A stretch of 64,000 nt of DNA, from the NCBI RefSeq assembly GCF_001988955.1, contig NZ_CP014263.1, positions 5,312,501-5,376,500 of the forward strand, written 5' to 3'. The notes under the pieces were generated by a model. That model made no database searches. It was not told where the DNA came from and worked only from the letters and a program-made list of their open reading frames with translations. Shown here piece after piece: positions 11,002 to 19,582 of the stretch. The number at the start of each line of letters is the position of its first letter. Positions within the stretch are counted from its first letter, which is position 1. A program made the translations under genes and the position numbers. The stretch is from Spirosoma montaniterrae. GTDB lineage: Bacteria > Bacteroidota > Bacteroidia > Cytophagales > Spirosomataceae.

Positions 11002-11610
11002 ATGAGCAACCTGATTACCAAACGACGAGAACCGTTCCGCTTTATGGTGTGGCTGGGTATTGCCAGCAGCCTACTCTTTTTTACGATTCTACTGGCTACT
11101 TACGTGATTCGGCGCACAGCCTCCGACTGGGCCGACGTGAAACTGCCGATGGTTTTTTTGGTGAGTACTATTGCTATTGTTCTCAGTAGCTTGACGCTGC
11201 ACAATGCGAATAGTGCGTTTCGGCACGAGCGGTTTAGCAATTACCGGATGAATATGGCTACCACGCTGGCCCTCGGTACGCTATTTATCATATTGCAAGC
11301 CTGGGGGTGGCGGCAAATGCTGCGGTCGGGTGTTAAACTGGCCGGGAATCCATCGGCAGATTTTGTTTATATTATCTCCGGCGTCCATTTACTGCACATC
11401 CTTATCGGTCTGATTTTGCTGGCGGTTGTACTGGCTGAAGCCCTGCGCCGTCGGCCTTATATCGATTCGTTCGTCTACAGTGTAAACCCGCCGAATCTGC
11501 TCAAAATCAAGCTAATTACGCTGTATTGGCATTTTGTCGATATTCTGTGGGTCGGTTTATTTGTGTTCCTGCTGATTCATCAGGGGCTTGATCTGTCGCT
11601 GTCGTTATAA
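11002..11610 (+). CDS. Heme-copper oxidase subunit III family protein
   Basis: The ATG at 11002 gives 202 residues with five hydrophobic membrane segments. The sequence matches cytochrome c oxidase subunit III: FMVWLGIASSLLFFTILLATY at the start, the SGVHLLHILIGL segment with conserved His, and the terminal YWHFVDILWVGLFVFLL helix. Subunit III supports the proton-pumping terminal oxidase in the inner membrane. Subunits I and II are not in the window. The gene starts 5 bases after ispE and the redoxin gene starts 6 bases after its stop, so the three are probably co-transcribed. Confidence 0.88.
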   Translation: MSNLITKRREPFRFMVWLGIASSLLFFTILLATYVIRRTASDWADVKLPMVFLVSTIAIVLSSLTLHNANSAFRHERFSNYRMNMATTLALGTLFIILQAWGWRQMLRSGVKLAGNPSADFVYIISGVHLLHILIGLILLAVVLAEALRRRPYIDSFVYSVNPPNLLKIKLITLYWHFVDILWVGLFVFLLIHQGLDLSLSL

Positions 11611-11616
11611 ACATCG

Positions 11617-12234
11617 TTGACGTTGAACCTACGCGAAAAATTATTCCTGACGGGTCTGTTTCTCCTGCATTTTGTTGGTACGCAGGCGCAGTCGAAAGGC
11701 TATATGATTGGCGACGTTGTTGCTGATTTTCAGCTTAAACATGTAAATGGACAGACCGTTGGCTTACCGGACTACCGCACGCAGAAAGGGCTGATTGTGG
11801 TTTTTACTTCCAATCACTGTCCGTTCGCCAAGGCATACGAAAACCGGATACAGGAACTTGACCGGCGATATGCGGCTCAGGGGTTTCCAGTCTTGGCAAT
11901 CATGCCCAACGACCCAACGGTTTACGAAGACGATTCCTTTGAGGCCATGAAAGTAAGGGCAGCCGAAAAAGCGTATTCGTTCGCGTATGCCATTGACGAA
12001 ACGCAGACCACGGCGCGGGCTTTTGGAGCTACGCGAACTCCGCAGGTATTCGTGCTGAAAAATGCGAACAGCCAGTTTGTCTTAGAGTATGTTGGGGCTA
12101 TTGATGATAACCCGCAGGATACAACGGGTATACAACGGCGGTATGTAGAAGAAGCCGTAAATTATTTGCTGGAAGGCCGCCCAGTACAGTCGCCTATCAC
12201 AAAACCAATCGGTTGTGCGATCAAGTGGAGGTAG
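11617..12234 (+). CDS. Secreted thioredoxin-like redoxin family protein
   Basis: The product (205 residues) has a signal peptide ending near GTQAQ and a thioredoxin fold: IGDVVADFQLKHVNGQTVGL, then FTSNHCPFAKAYE, then TRTPQVFVL with the cis-proline. The usual CxxC motif is CPFA here, so only the first active-site Cys is kept, as in the redoxin and peroxiredoxin-like subgroup; a second Cys lies near the C-terminus (KPIGCAIKW). It probably acts as a periplasmic peroxidase or thiol protein. The start is a TTG at 11617, with another in-frame TTG at 11623; no ATG fits. It lies 6 bases after the oxidase gene. Confidence 0.78.
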   Translation: MTLNLREKLFLTGLFLLHFVGTQAQSKGYMIGDVVADFQLKHVNGQTVGLPDYRTQKGLIVVFTSNHCPFAKAYENRIQELDRRYAAQGFPVLAIMPNDPTVYEDDSFEAMKVRAAEKAYSFAYAIDETQTTARAFGATRTPQVFVLKNANSQFVLEYVGAIDDNPQDTTGIQRRYVEEAVNYLLEGRPVQSPITKPIGCAIKWR

Positions 12235-12298
12235 CCATGTCAAGCTTTGGCACGGCCTTTGCCAGTGGCTCAGCGTAATCAAACTACACAAACTCGTT

Positions 12299-12805
12299 AT
12301 GAAAAAAATTCAATACTATGCCAGCGCACTGATGCTGGTTGCATCGCTCTCGTTACTGCAAAGCTGCGGTTCCGACAACAAGAATGAATCGCGTACAGAA
12401 GACGCCATGGAGCGCACAGGCGATGCCATCGAAGCGGATACGAAAGAGGCTACCGCTGAAGCACGCGAAGACATGAATGAAACTGCTGCTGATTTTGAGC
12501 GTGAGCGCAAGGAAGCGGTAGCCGAAATGAACCAGCAGAAAGATAAGTTAGATGCCCGAATCGACAACTTGCAGGCCGATATCAAGCGTCAGGGCAATAA
12601 AGTGAAAGCCGAGTCGCGCGAAGAACTGGCCGAACTCGAAGCCGAACGCAAGGAACTGCGAAACGATATCGATAAGGCACAGAACGCTACGGCGGCTGCC
12701 TGGAAAGACATTAAAGCTGGCTTCAAACAGGCTGGCAAAAATATCAGCAATGCCTTCGATAAAGCCGAAGACAAAGTTGATCCCGACGGGAAAGACGATA
12801 ACTAA
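12299..12805 (+). CDS. Coiled-coil lipoprotein, YtxH-like
   Basis: The ATG at 12299 gives 168 residues. The N-terminus MKKIQYYASALMLVASLSLLQSCGS is a lipoprotein signal with lipobox LQSC. The rest is a highly charged alpha-helical stretch with long heptad-like runs (DAIEADTKEATAEAREDMNE, then KLDARIDNLQADIKRQ), ending in an acidic tail. This matches small envelope lipoproteins with apolipoprotein- or YtxH-like helices. The upstream in-frame extension to 12215 overlaps the redoxin gene and lacks a signal sequence. The function is unknown; stress-linked envelope support is a guess from the family type. Confidence 0.75.
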   Translation: MKKIQYYASALMLVASLSLLQSCGSDNKNESRTEDAMERTGDAIEADTKEATAEAREDMNETAADFERERKEAVAEMNQQKDKLDARIDNLQADIKRQGNKVKAESREELAELEAERKELRNDIDKAQNATAAAWKDIKAGFKQAGKNISNAFDKAEDKVDPDGKDDN

Positions 12806-12825
12806 AACCTTTTGGCAGATATGCG

Positions 12826-12859
12826 AACGCCGACTCACAAATGTGGTCGGCGTTTTTTA
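12826..12859 (+). terminator. Rho-independent terminator
   Basis: AACGCCGAC (12826-12834) pairs with GTCGGCGTT (12846-12854), followed by TTTT. It lies 21 bases after the lipoprotein stop and 38 bases before the convergent glycosidase gene end. Confidence 0.85.
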
Positions 12860-12896
12860 TAGGCGTTGTGTGAGGTGTTTTTTCTACAATTCCGTC

Positions 12897-15239
12897 TCAA
12901 ATTGGCTTCAATATCAGCTCCTCGCCGGGTTGGCAGGAACGTTCTAAGGTGTTGCCCTGCATTATTTTTCCGTTGACCTGATATTGTTCGCCAAGGCCAT
13001 GCACTAATCGTAACGCCCCGCCCGCCAAACTCTTCACCCGAATCTCGGCAACTTTATTATCGCGCACGGTGGCCCCGATTTGAAACGCGCCGTCGGTGCG
13101 AATACGCTCGAACGAGAGTTCGCGCCAGGTGCGGGGCAGGCCGGGTAGCACGTAAATGCCATCGTCGCGGCTTTGTACGAGCAGTTCCAGCACGGCGTTC
13201 AGCGCACCGAAACCGCCATCTAACTGCATAATTTCGCGGTTTTGCTTCTCTTTGGTCCAGTCAGGTGCACCCATAATGCTGTTGCCATTATTGTTAGCAT
13301 TATGCAGCGTACCGCGTCCTTCGTTGGTGAAATTATCTTTCCAGTAATGCAGCCAGTTTACGGCGGCTTCGGACTGACCCGTTCGGGCCAGCAACGTACT
13401 GGCCCACGGTACGCACCAGCCCGACCAGCCACCGGCACCTCGAAACCGCCACGTTGTCAGGCTATTGTCTACGATTTTGCGCTGCGCCGGATTGTTCAGG
13501 TCAATAGTTGCGAAGGGGTAAATACCGGCCAAATGTGAATGATGCCGGTGGCTTCCGTCGAGGTCTTTGCCCTGCCATAAGCCAATCCGCTCGTTCGTCA
13601 GGTTCCATTCGCTCATGTACACGCCTTTTACGGTAGTGTAGAGCGGCAGTCGCTTATCAACGTCGGCCCAGCGCGGGTCGATAGGCTGACCGAGCGCGCG
13701 GGCCGCTTCGGGCAAAATCCGGCAGATGCGATGCAGCGCGGCTAACTGAAAACTGGCGTCGCGGCCCCAGGCATTTGGCCCATCGCCCCCGTATTCGGGC
13801 GAAACGGAAATGGGCAGGCTGAACCGTTTGCCGCCCGTAGCACTGCCTGACGAATCCACGCCGGGAACTTCTTCGAGCATGGCGTAGTAGCCCTCAAATG
13901 CACCGACGAGCAGGGGCCACGCCATGTCGGTCAGCACCTGTTTGGCGTCAGGCTGGTCGAGGCCGTAGCGGTAATGCTGCCAGGCCATTTGCGCCATCCA
14001 GGCCGTACAGGCGTGGTCGATAGTGCCGGTCCAGAACGTACCAACTACCCGGCAACGGTCATCAACGGCGTGGGGCAGCATCAGCGCACCTTTGCGGCCA
14101 AAGAAAGCTTCACCATTTTGTTTAAGTGTAGGCATCCAGCCGCGCATCATGGTCCAGAGCGGCCCGAAATGGCTGAGCCGGTTGGTAGCCAGTGCAGGCC
14201 AGTACATCATCTGTACATTGATGTTAAAATGATAATCGTTGCTCCACGGCACAATCTGGTAGTCTTCCATAAACGGTCCCTGCAATGCAGCCGCTACACC
14301 CTGCGGGGGCGACACGCAGGCTTGTTTATACAACCCATAGTCAACAATCTCCTGCAAAGCCGGGTCGGGCAGCGAGATTTTCGGAACAGAAGCCCAGTAT
14401 TCCTGCCAGAATTGGGGTGTCGTGTTGATCATGCGTTTCGACTGACCTACGCCCGTTAAAAGTTGTTCAACTACGGATTGTTTTTTAGATACCTCTGATG
14501 CGACGTAAATATTACCATTTCGTTTGGCATACCCAATGGTAAGTGCATCGTCGCTTGGCAGTAACTGCTGAAAACCATCTAATCCTCCGTCTACAGCCAT
14601 CGACCAGTCTTCAGCAGGTTTCACACCCGACTTTTCCAATTGACTTTTCGTGAACATTGAGGCTGGTACTAAACGCACCGATAGCGTTGAGCTGTTGACG
14701 AGCGGTTTGGGTAATTGCACCTCGGTTAATTCAGCATCGACGGCCTGTTTAACGACTAAATGCTCTTCAGTCTTAACAGAGGAAAGAGCAACGATTACGA
14801 TCTCCCCCCGACCCATATCCAACTCGCCCCGTTTCAGTGTCCAGCCTTCGGGCAGTGTAATCTCCAGCCGTCCGCCCCCCAACTGCTGCGGATGCCCGAA
14901 GCCCTGATCGCCAGTTTTGGGCATAGCAAAAGCGCGTTTGATACCGTCGTAATCGCCCGCCTGCAACAGCCGCTTTACATCCTGGTAGGTTGTCTTCCCC
15001 GATGGCCGGCCCGCCGTAAATTCGTTCCCGCCCCGGTGGTCCCAGAAACCGGCTCGGCCAATGGTAATGTTCAACTGCCTGTCTCTGCCCCAGATCATCA
15101 GCCCCTGCGTGCCGTTGCCAAGTAGTATGCCGGTGTGTGGGCGTGTTATGGGGAAGTGCCAGACGAGCGGCTGAGCAGGCTGCGCGAAGGAGCAGAGCGA
15201 TACAAGCAGGGTGCTAATGAGGAAGAAAAAAGAGCGCAT
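12897..15239 (-). CDS. Glycoside hydrolase family 95-like protein
   Basis: With the ATG at 15239 the 780-residue product starts MRSFFFLISTLLVSLCSFAQ, a signal peptide; an upstream in-frame start only adds an unlikely extension. It has the N-terminal beta-sandwich (HTGILLGNGTQGLMIWG) and the (alpha/alpha)6 catalytic barrel of GH95 alpha-L-fucosidases and galactosidases. Family-type motifs are NDYHFNINVQMMYWPA (the Asn-x-Asn pair), SVSPEYGGDGPNAWGRD (candidate acid Glu), DGSHRHHSHLAGIYPF and MQLDGGFGALNAVLELL. It probably removes terminal fucose or galactose from glycans in the periplasm. No SusC/SusD pair or other glycosidase sits beside it, so it is not in a classic polysaccharide locus. The exact sugar is uncertain. 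Confidence 0.82.
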   Translation of the reverse strand: MRSFFFLISTLLVSLCSFAQPAQPLVWHFPITRPHTGILLGNGTQGLMIWGRDRQLNITIGRAGFWDHRGGNEFTAGRPSGKTTYQDVKRLLQAGDYDGIKRAFAMPKTGDQGFGHPQQLGGGRLEITLPEGWTLKRGELDMGRGEIVIVALSSVKTEEHLVVKQAVDAELTEVQLPKPLVNSSTLSVRLVPASMFTKSQLEKSGVKPAEDWSMAVDGGLDGFQQLLPSDDALTIGYAKRNGNIYVASEVSKKQSVVEQLLTGVGQSKRMINTTPQFWQEYWASVPKISLPDPALQEIVDYGLYKQACVSPPQGVAAALQGPFMEDYQIVPWSNDYHFNINVQMMYWPALATNRLSHFGPLWTMMRGWMPTLKQNGEAFFGRKGALMLPHAVDDRCRVVGTFWTGTIDHACTAWMAQMAWQHYRYGLDQPDAKQVLTDMAWPLLVGAFEGYYAMLEEVPGVDSSGSATGGKRFSLPISVSPEYGGDGPNAWGRDASFQLAALHRICRILPEAARALGQPIDPRWADVDKRLPLYTTVKGVYMSEWNLTNERIGLWQGKDLDGSHRHHSHLAGIYPFATIDLNNPAQRKIVDNSLTTWRFRGAGGWSGWCVPWASTLLARTGQSEAAVNWLHYWKDNFTNEGRGTLHNANNNGNSIMGAPDWTKEKQNREIMQLDGGFGALNAVLELLVQSRDDGIYVLPGLPRTWRELSFERIRTDGAFQIGATVRDNKVAEIRVKSLAGGALRLVHGLGEQYQVNGKIMQGNTLERSCQPGEELILKPI

Positions 15240-15309
15240 AATTCCGTAAGCGGGCGAATTAATTTGTCCGCTTATGGAACAAGGAAGATACACACCGGTT
15301 TTTACTGGT

Positions 15310-15987
15310 ATGAGCCTTGTTACCGTAACTGTTCTTCGCTATCAACCCCGTATGCGTTTTCGGGCGTTTGCCAATATGGGCCGGGTGCTGATGCAACCTA
15401 TTCGGGCCGAGGGTCTTCGATTCAGCAAACTCATGGGTAGCGGCATTGACTTCGGCCTGATTCCCGACCTCTCAACCTACGTTCATCTTGGTGTTTGGGA
15501 AGATACCGAACACGCCAACGCCTTTCAGCAAACGTCGGCTTATCACCAGCTTCAGGACGGAACCGAACAGGTCAGAACGCTCTATTTATCGCCACTGAAG
15601 TCGCACGGGCATTGGGATGGCATCAATCCTTTTCCAGTTGTGAGCCAACAACCCCGGCAAGATTGTTCGCTGATGGCTGTTCTTACTCGTGCTACTATCC
15701 GCCCACGTGCCCTACCCGATTTCTGGCGACACGTACCGCAGGCCCGCCAACGACTTCGTGAACAGGGCGATAAGCTGTTGTTTGGTATTGGCGTTGGTGA
15801 GGTGCCTTTGATCCAGCAATGCACCATCAGCGTGTGGCGCGACGCTGCCGCCGTTGATCAATATGCCTACCGTCAAAGCGGCCATCGCGAAGTAGTGCGC
15901 CTGACCCGACAGCGTAACTGGTATAGCGAAGAACTTTTCGCCCGGTTCAGGGTGCTTCAGGGGGCTGAGGATATGTTCACTGCCTGA
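15310..15987 (+). CDS. CrtA-like (spheroidene monooxygenase family) protein
   Basis: The 225-residue product resembles the spheroidene monooxygenase CrtA family: an N-terminal SLVTVTVLRYQ strand, KLMGSGIDFGLIPDLSTYVHLGVW near residues 40-65, LLFGIGVGEVPLIQQCTISVW, and the C-terminal NWYSEELFARF. CrtA oxidises carotenoids in photosynthetic bacteria; non-photosynthetic members have unproven roles. The ATG at 15310 starts directly at the conserved strand; an ATG at 15274 adds 12 residues and is also possible. It is divergent from the glycosidase gene. Its 3' end overlaps the end of the next, convergent gene by 31 bases. No other carotenoid gene is in the window. Confidence 0.7.
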   Translation: MSLVTVTVLRYQPRMRFRAFANMGRVLMQPIRAEGLRFSKLMGSGIDFGLIPDLSTYVHLGVWEDTEHANAFQQTSAYHQLQDGTEQVRTLYLSPLKSHGHWDGINPFPVVSQQPRQDCSLMAVLTRATIRPRALPDFWRHVPQARQRLREQGDKLLFGIGVGEVPLIQQCTISVWRDAAAVDQYAYRQSGHREVVRLTRQRNWYSEELFARFRVLQGAEDMFTA

Positions 15988-16607
15988 TACAACGACTGAT
16001 ACGACTGCCGTAACAGGTTATCTATGCGCTGCCAATCGGCCTCGGTAATGGCCTCGCCCCGCTGATCGCGAAAGAGCATAGCTTCGGTGCGCAAACGCCC
16101 GTAGTCGGTGCAGGTAGCTGGCGGAACGTGGTATAAATCGGCTACGACCTGTGTCTGGAGTGCGGCCCATTCGGCGGGTGGATGCTGTTCGCGTTCGCGC
16201 CGGATTATCCACCATTCCAGTTCATTGCGAGCCGCTTTGCTTACGTCAACCGGGCGTTTGCTGAGTTGGTTGATACCTTCATAAAAAGCGTTCAGATCGG
16301 GCAATGCCCGGTTATAATCGGCGCGATTTTTCCCGTCTTTGAACACAAACGCAGCTTTGGCGGCATGATAGGAAATAACGAACGAACGCCAGAATGGCGC
16401 ATGAACCTGCTTTCGGAGCAATTCTGCCGACTGCCAGAACAGCAACAGTGGCTTCCGCTCGTAATACGACCGCCACATCAGCCCGTCTAACCGGGCCACC
16501 TCGGCAGGGTCGAATTGCCGGAGATCGACTTGCCGGGGAATGAGCAAGTCTGCTACTATCCAGCCCGATAGTAACAACGGAAATAGCCATGTAAGAATAC
16601 GCTTCAT
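15957..16607 (-). CDS. Conserved hypothetical protein with N-terminal membrane anchor
   Basis: The 216-residue protein starts MKRILTWLFPLLLSGWIVADLL, an uncleaved anchor or signal sequence, followed by a helical soluble part rich in Trp, Arg and Glu (WRSYYERKPLLLFWQSAELL; RNELEWWIIRREREQHPP). No known domain was recognised. It overlaps the CrtA-like gene tail to tail and is divergent from ppiD. The continuous helical pattern and normal codon use make it a believable gene, but no function can be assigned. Confidence 0.65.
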   Translation of the reverse strand: MKRILTWLFPLLLSGWIVADLLIPRQVDLRQFDPAEVARLDGLMWRSYYERKPLLLFWQSAELLRKQVHAPFWRSFVISYHAAKAAFVFKDGKNRADYNRALPDLNAFYEGINQLSKRPVDVSKAARNELEWWIIRREREQHPPAEWAALQTQVVADLYHVPPATCTDYGRLRTEAMLFRDQRGEAITEADWQRIDNLLRQSYQSLYQAVNISSAP

Positions 16608-16674
16608 GAGTTTGAGAACAGCTCAGCAATATGAAGTACTCTATCAAACATACGCTCAATATGGGCGATTGTCT

Positions 16675-16706
16675 TTGTTTTCGAGTCAGAAAAATTGTTA
16701 TTTTGC
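16675..16706 (+). promoter_or_regulatory. Candidate promoter of ppiD
   Basis: TTTG at 16675-16678 is followed after 20 bases by TATTTTG at 16699-16705, close to the Bacteroidota -33/-7 pattern (the -7 has one base fewer between TA and TTTG). The ppiD ATG is about 27 bases downstream. Confidence 0.4.
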
Positions 16707-16732
16707 GGGCTAAATTGTACGTATATCGCGAA

Positions 16733-18844
16733 ATGTCTGTTATTAACAAGATTAGAGAACGATCAGGCTTGGCAGTCGGCATCATTGCTGTTAGCTTAAT
16801 CCTGTTTATTGTAGGGGGAGATTTGCTGGGTGGCGGAAACCTCTTCAGTGGAAATCAGCAAAAAGTAGGCGAAATTGCTGGTCAATCCATCGATTATCAG
16901 GAATATAACGCCAAAGTAGACGAACTCCGGGAACAGTTTCAGCAGCAGACAGGCCGCACCCCGGCTGAGCAGGACCTCGTTCAACTCCGCGAGCAAGCCT
17001 GGAATCAGCTTTTGTTCGAGATTGCGTACCAGGCCGAATTCGATAAACTGGGGCTGAAAGTATCGCCCGAAGAATTGATCGACATGGTGCAGGGAAATAA
17101 CATCAGCCCCGCCGTGCGGCAAGCCTTTACAAACCCACAAACAGGCGTTTTCGACAAAAACGGCATCATTAGCTTCCTGAAAGGGTTAAAGAACCAACCA
17201 CCCGACCGGCAGGCTGCGTGGGCTGCGTTTGAGAAAAACTTGGTGGCCGAGCGGTTGCGTGAAAAATACGAGAGCCTGATGCGTCTGTCGTCTTTCGTTA
17301 CTACTGCCCAAGCGCAAAAAGAGTATCAGGCACAAAATTCAAAAGCTGATCTGAAATTTCTTCTTGTGCCATACTACACCATCAATGATACGGCGGTGAA
17401 GGTAACGGATTCGCAATTGCAGGATTATCTCAATACCCACAAAGACGAGTTTCCTGGTGTCAACAGCCGTTCTATCCAGTATGTAACGTTCTCGGTAGCT
17501 CCGTCGAAAGAAGACAGTGCCGCACTCTACGCCCAGATTAAATCGCTGGCACGGGGACTGGGTGGCGCACAAAATGATTCGACGTTTGCGCAACAAAACT
17601 CCGACGTTCGGGTGCCGCTGTACCTGACAGCCGGAGAAATGCCCGAGCAACTCCGGGCGTCGATTCCGACGTTCTCGCCGGGCGGCATCTACGGTCCGTT
17701 TCGCGAAGGCAACACCTATTTTATCTACAAATACGGTGGCTCCAAGAAAGATACGAGCTTTACGGCCCGCGCCAGCCATATCCTGATTCGCCCAACGGCA
17801 CAAACGGATTCTGCCAAAGCCGATGCGCGTCGTCGGGCCGAAGGTATTCTGAAGCAAATTCAGGCCGGTGCCGCGTTTGAAGCACTGGCACAGCAGTTCA
17901 GTGCCGACGGATCGGCGCAGAACGGTGGCGATTTGGGGTATTTCAAAAATAACGGCCAAATGGTGAAGCCGTTTGAATCGGCAGTATTCGGAGCTACTTC
18001 CGAAGGGTTGATTCCGCGCATTGTGGAAACGGATTTTGGTTTCCACATCATTAAGGTGACGCAACCGAAAACCAATACGCTGTATCGGGTGGTAGGTATC
18101 GGTAAAACCATTGAAGCCAGCCAGGCAACCCGCGATGAAGCCTTGCGCAAAGCCGATCAGTTTGCAGCAGACGTGCGTACAAAAGACGCTTTCGATGCCA
18201 AGGTGAAAGAAGATAAATCGCTGATTGTAGCTACAGCCGACCGTATTCCGGAAGGAGCCTCGACCATTAACGCGCTAACCGATGCCCGTCAGGTTGTACG
18301 CTGGGCATTCGAGGATAAAACGGATGTTGGCAGTGTTTCAGAACCATTTGAAGTGGGTAATCAATATGTGATTGCGGTGCTGAACAACAAGACCGACAAA
18401 GACGACGTAAAGGTTGACGACTACCGCGCTGAACTGACCGCCAAAGTTCGCAATGAACTGAAAGCCGGGCAGATCATGGGGAAACTTGGTAATACCACGG
18501 GCACACTCGAAGCGATAGCGCAGAAATACGGGGCTGGTGCGCTGGTTGAAGAAGTACAGGACGTGAACTTAGCCACAGGCTTCCTGAAAAGCGCGGGCGT
18601 TGACCCCGTTGCGCTGGGCCGCGCTTTCGGGCAGAAGCCGGGCAAACGCTCGAAACCCTTTGCGGGCGATGCTGGTGTGCTGATTGTTGAAACCACCCGC
18701 CTGACCCCGGCCCCCGCCGTTGCTGACTATACGCTTTACAAAACTCAGCTTCAGCAGAATCAGACTGCCCGTTTAGGTTTCTATATCAACGAAGCCATCA
18801 AGGAAGCTGCCAAAGTAGAAGATCGACGGGCCAAGTTCTATTAA
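16733..18844 (+). CDS. ppiD: Periplasmic folding chaperone and peptidylprolyl isomerase, PpiD/SurA type
   Basis: The ATG at 16733 (MSVINKIRERSGLAVGI) gives 703 residues; the longer upstream frame has no family match. The order is a short cytoplasmic N-terminus, one membrane helix (about 13-32, IIAVSLILFIVGGDLLGG), a SurA-like N-terminal chaperone region (about 45-240), one parvulin rotamase domain (about 340-445; ASHILIRP, LAQQFSADGSAQNGGDLGYF, FGFHIIKV) and a C-terminal helical region. PpiD sits in the inner membrane and assists folding of exported proteins. It is monocistronic, with a promoter-like site upstream and a terminator downstream. Confidence 0.9.
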   Translation: MSVINKIRERSGLAVGIIAVSLILFIVGGDLLGGGNLFSGNQQKVGEIAGQSIDYQEYNAKVDELREQFQQQTGRTPAEQDLVQLREQAWNQLLFEIAYQAEFDKLGLKVSPEELIDMVQGNNISPAVRQAFTNPQTGVFDKNGIISFLKGLKNQPPDRQAAWAAFEKNLVAERLREKYESLMRLSSFVTTAQAQKEYQAQNSKADLKFLLVPYYTINDTAVKVTDSQLQDYLNTHKDEFPGVNSRSIQYVTFSVAPSKEDSAALYAQIKSLARGLGGAQNDSTFAQQNSDVRVPLYLTAGEMPEQLRASIPTFSPGGIYGPFREGNTYFIYKYGGSKKDTSFTARASHILIRPTAQTDSAKADARRRAEGILKQIQAGAAFEALAQQFSADGSAQNGGDLGYFKNNGQMVKPFESAVFGATSEGLIPRIVETDFGFHIIKVTQPKTNTLYRVVGIGKTIEASQATRDEALRKADQFAADVRTKDAFDAKVKEDKSLIVATADRIPEGASTINALTDARQVVRWAFEDKTDVGSVSEPFEVGNQYVIAVLNNKTDKDDVKVDDYRAELTAKVRNELKAGQIMGKLGNTTGTLEAIAQKYGAGALVEEVQDVNLATGFLKSAGVDPVALGRAFGQKPGKRSKPFAGDAGVLIVETTRLTPAPAVADYTLYKTQLQQNQTARLGFYINEAIKEAAKVEDRRAKFY

Positions 18845-18865
18845 TCACTTACTCGTTCATTATGT

Positions 18866-18903
18866 AAAACCCCGCTGTCAATAGTTCGACAGCGGGGTTT
18901 TTT
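18866..18903 (+). terminator. Rho-independent terminator after ppiD
   Basis: AAAACCCCGCTGTC pairs with GACAGCGGGGTTTT around loop AATAGTTC, followed by TT. It lies 22 bases after the ppiD stop. Confidence 0.9.
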
Positions 18904-18951
18904 GTGGTATAAAAGCAGATGCGAGCAGATTGCTGTTGCCTTGCCGCGTTA

Positions 18952-19524
18952 TCAGGTGTTGCGCAGGTACGCAACCATTTTTACCAACGCTTTTGCCCGG
19001 TGGCTGATGGCGTTTTTTTCGTCCATGCTCAATTCGGCGAGGGTGCGGTCATAGCCGTCGGGCAGGAAAATAGGGTCGTAGCCGAAGCCGTTGACTCCGC
19101 GTGGTGCGTCAACAATTTGTCCATCAAAAATCCCTTCAAACTGGTGTTCTACTCCGTGTAGTATGAGCGTAAACACCGTCACAAACCGAGCTTTGCGGTT
19201 TGTTTGTCCGTTCAGCTTAGAAAGTACTTTCTGAATGTTGGCGTTAAAATCACGGCTACCTGAATAATAGGCCGAATCGACGCCAGGCTCACCGTTGAGC
19301 GCGTCTATTTCCAGCCCTGAATCGTCGGCGAAGCACGAAAGGCCGAAATGTTTCCAGACATATTCGGCCTTCTGGCGCGAGTTGCCGGGAATAGTGCCGG
19401 AGGTTTCGGGCAACTCGTCGGTGCAGCCAATGTCGAGCAGGGTTTTGAGCGTAAACGCATCACCGAGTACGGCAGCTACTTCGGCTAATTTGTGTTGGTT
19501 GTTGGTGGCAAAGCAAAGTTCCAT
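18952..19524 (-). CDS. rdgB: Non-canonical purine NTP pyrophosphatase, RdgB/HAM1 family
   Basis: The enzyme hydrolyses ITP, dITP and XTP to monophosphates and keeps deaminated purines out of nucleic acids. Starting at the ATG at 19524 (MELCFATNNQHKLAEV) the 190-residue protein has the family motifs TNNxxK at the N-terminus, FADDSGLEIDALNGEPGVDSA near residues 66-88, NGFGYDPIFLPDG near 145-157 and the C-terminal SHRAKALVK. It is the last gene of a four-gene minus-strand series (nrnA, two FKBP genes, rdgB), though a hairpin separates it from the FKBP gene. Confidence 0.93.
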   Translation of the reverse strand: MELCFATNNQHKLAEVAAVLGDAFTLKTLLDIGCTDELPETSGTIPGNSRQKAEYVWKHFGLSCFADDSGLEIDALNGEPGVDSAYYSGSRDFNANIQKVLSKLNGQTNRKARFVTVFTLILHGVEHQFEGIFDGQIVDAPRGVNGFGYDPIFLPDGYDRTLAELSMDEKNAISHRAKALVKMVAYLRNT

Positions 19525-19525
19525 A

Positions 19526-19565
19526 TACAAAAAAAGCCGCTTGTGCGAAGAACGCCAAGCGGCTT
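19526..19565 (-). terminator. Rho-independent terminator between the FKBP gene and rdgB
   Basis: AAGCCGCTTG (19534-19543) pairs with CAAGCGGCTT (19556-19565). Read on the minus strand the stem is followed by a run of T residues. It sits 17 bases after the FKBP stop and ends directly upstream of the rdgB start. Confidence 0.75.
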
Positions 19566-19582
19566 GGTAAAATGTGTATGGA

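Noticed and set aside
12897..15239. A polysaccharide utilisation locus around the GH95-like gene
   Set aside because: No SusC/SusD pair, sensor or second glycosidase is adjacent.
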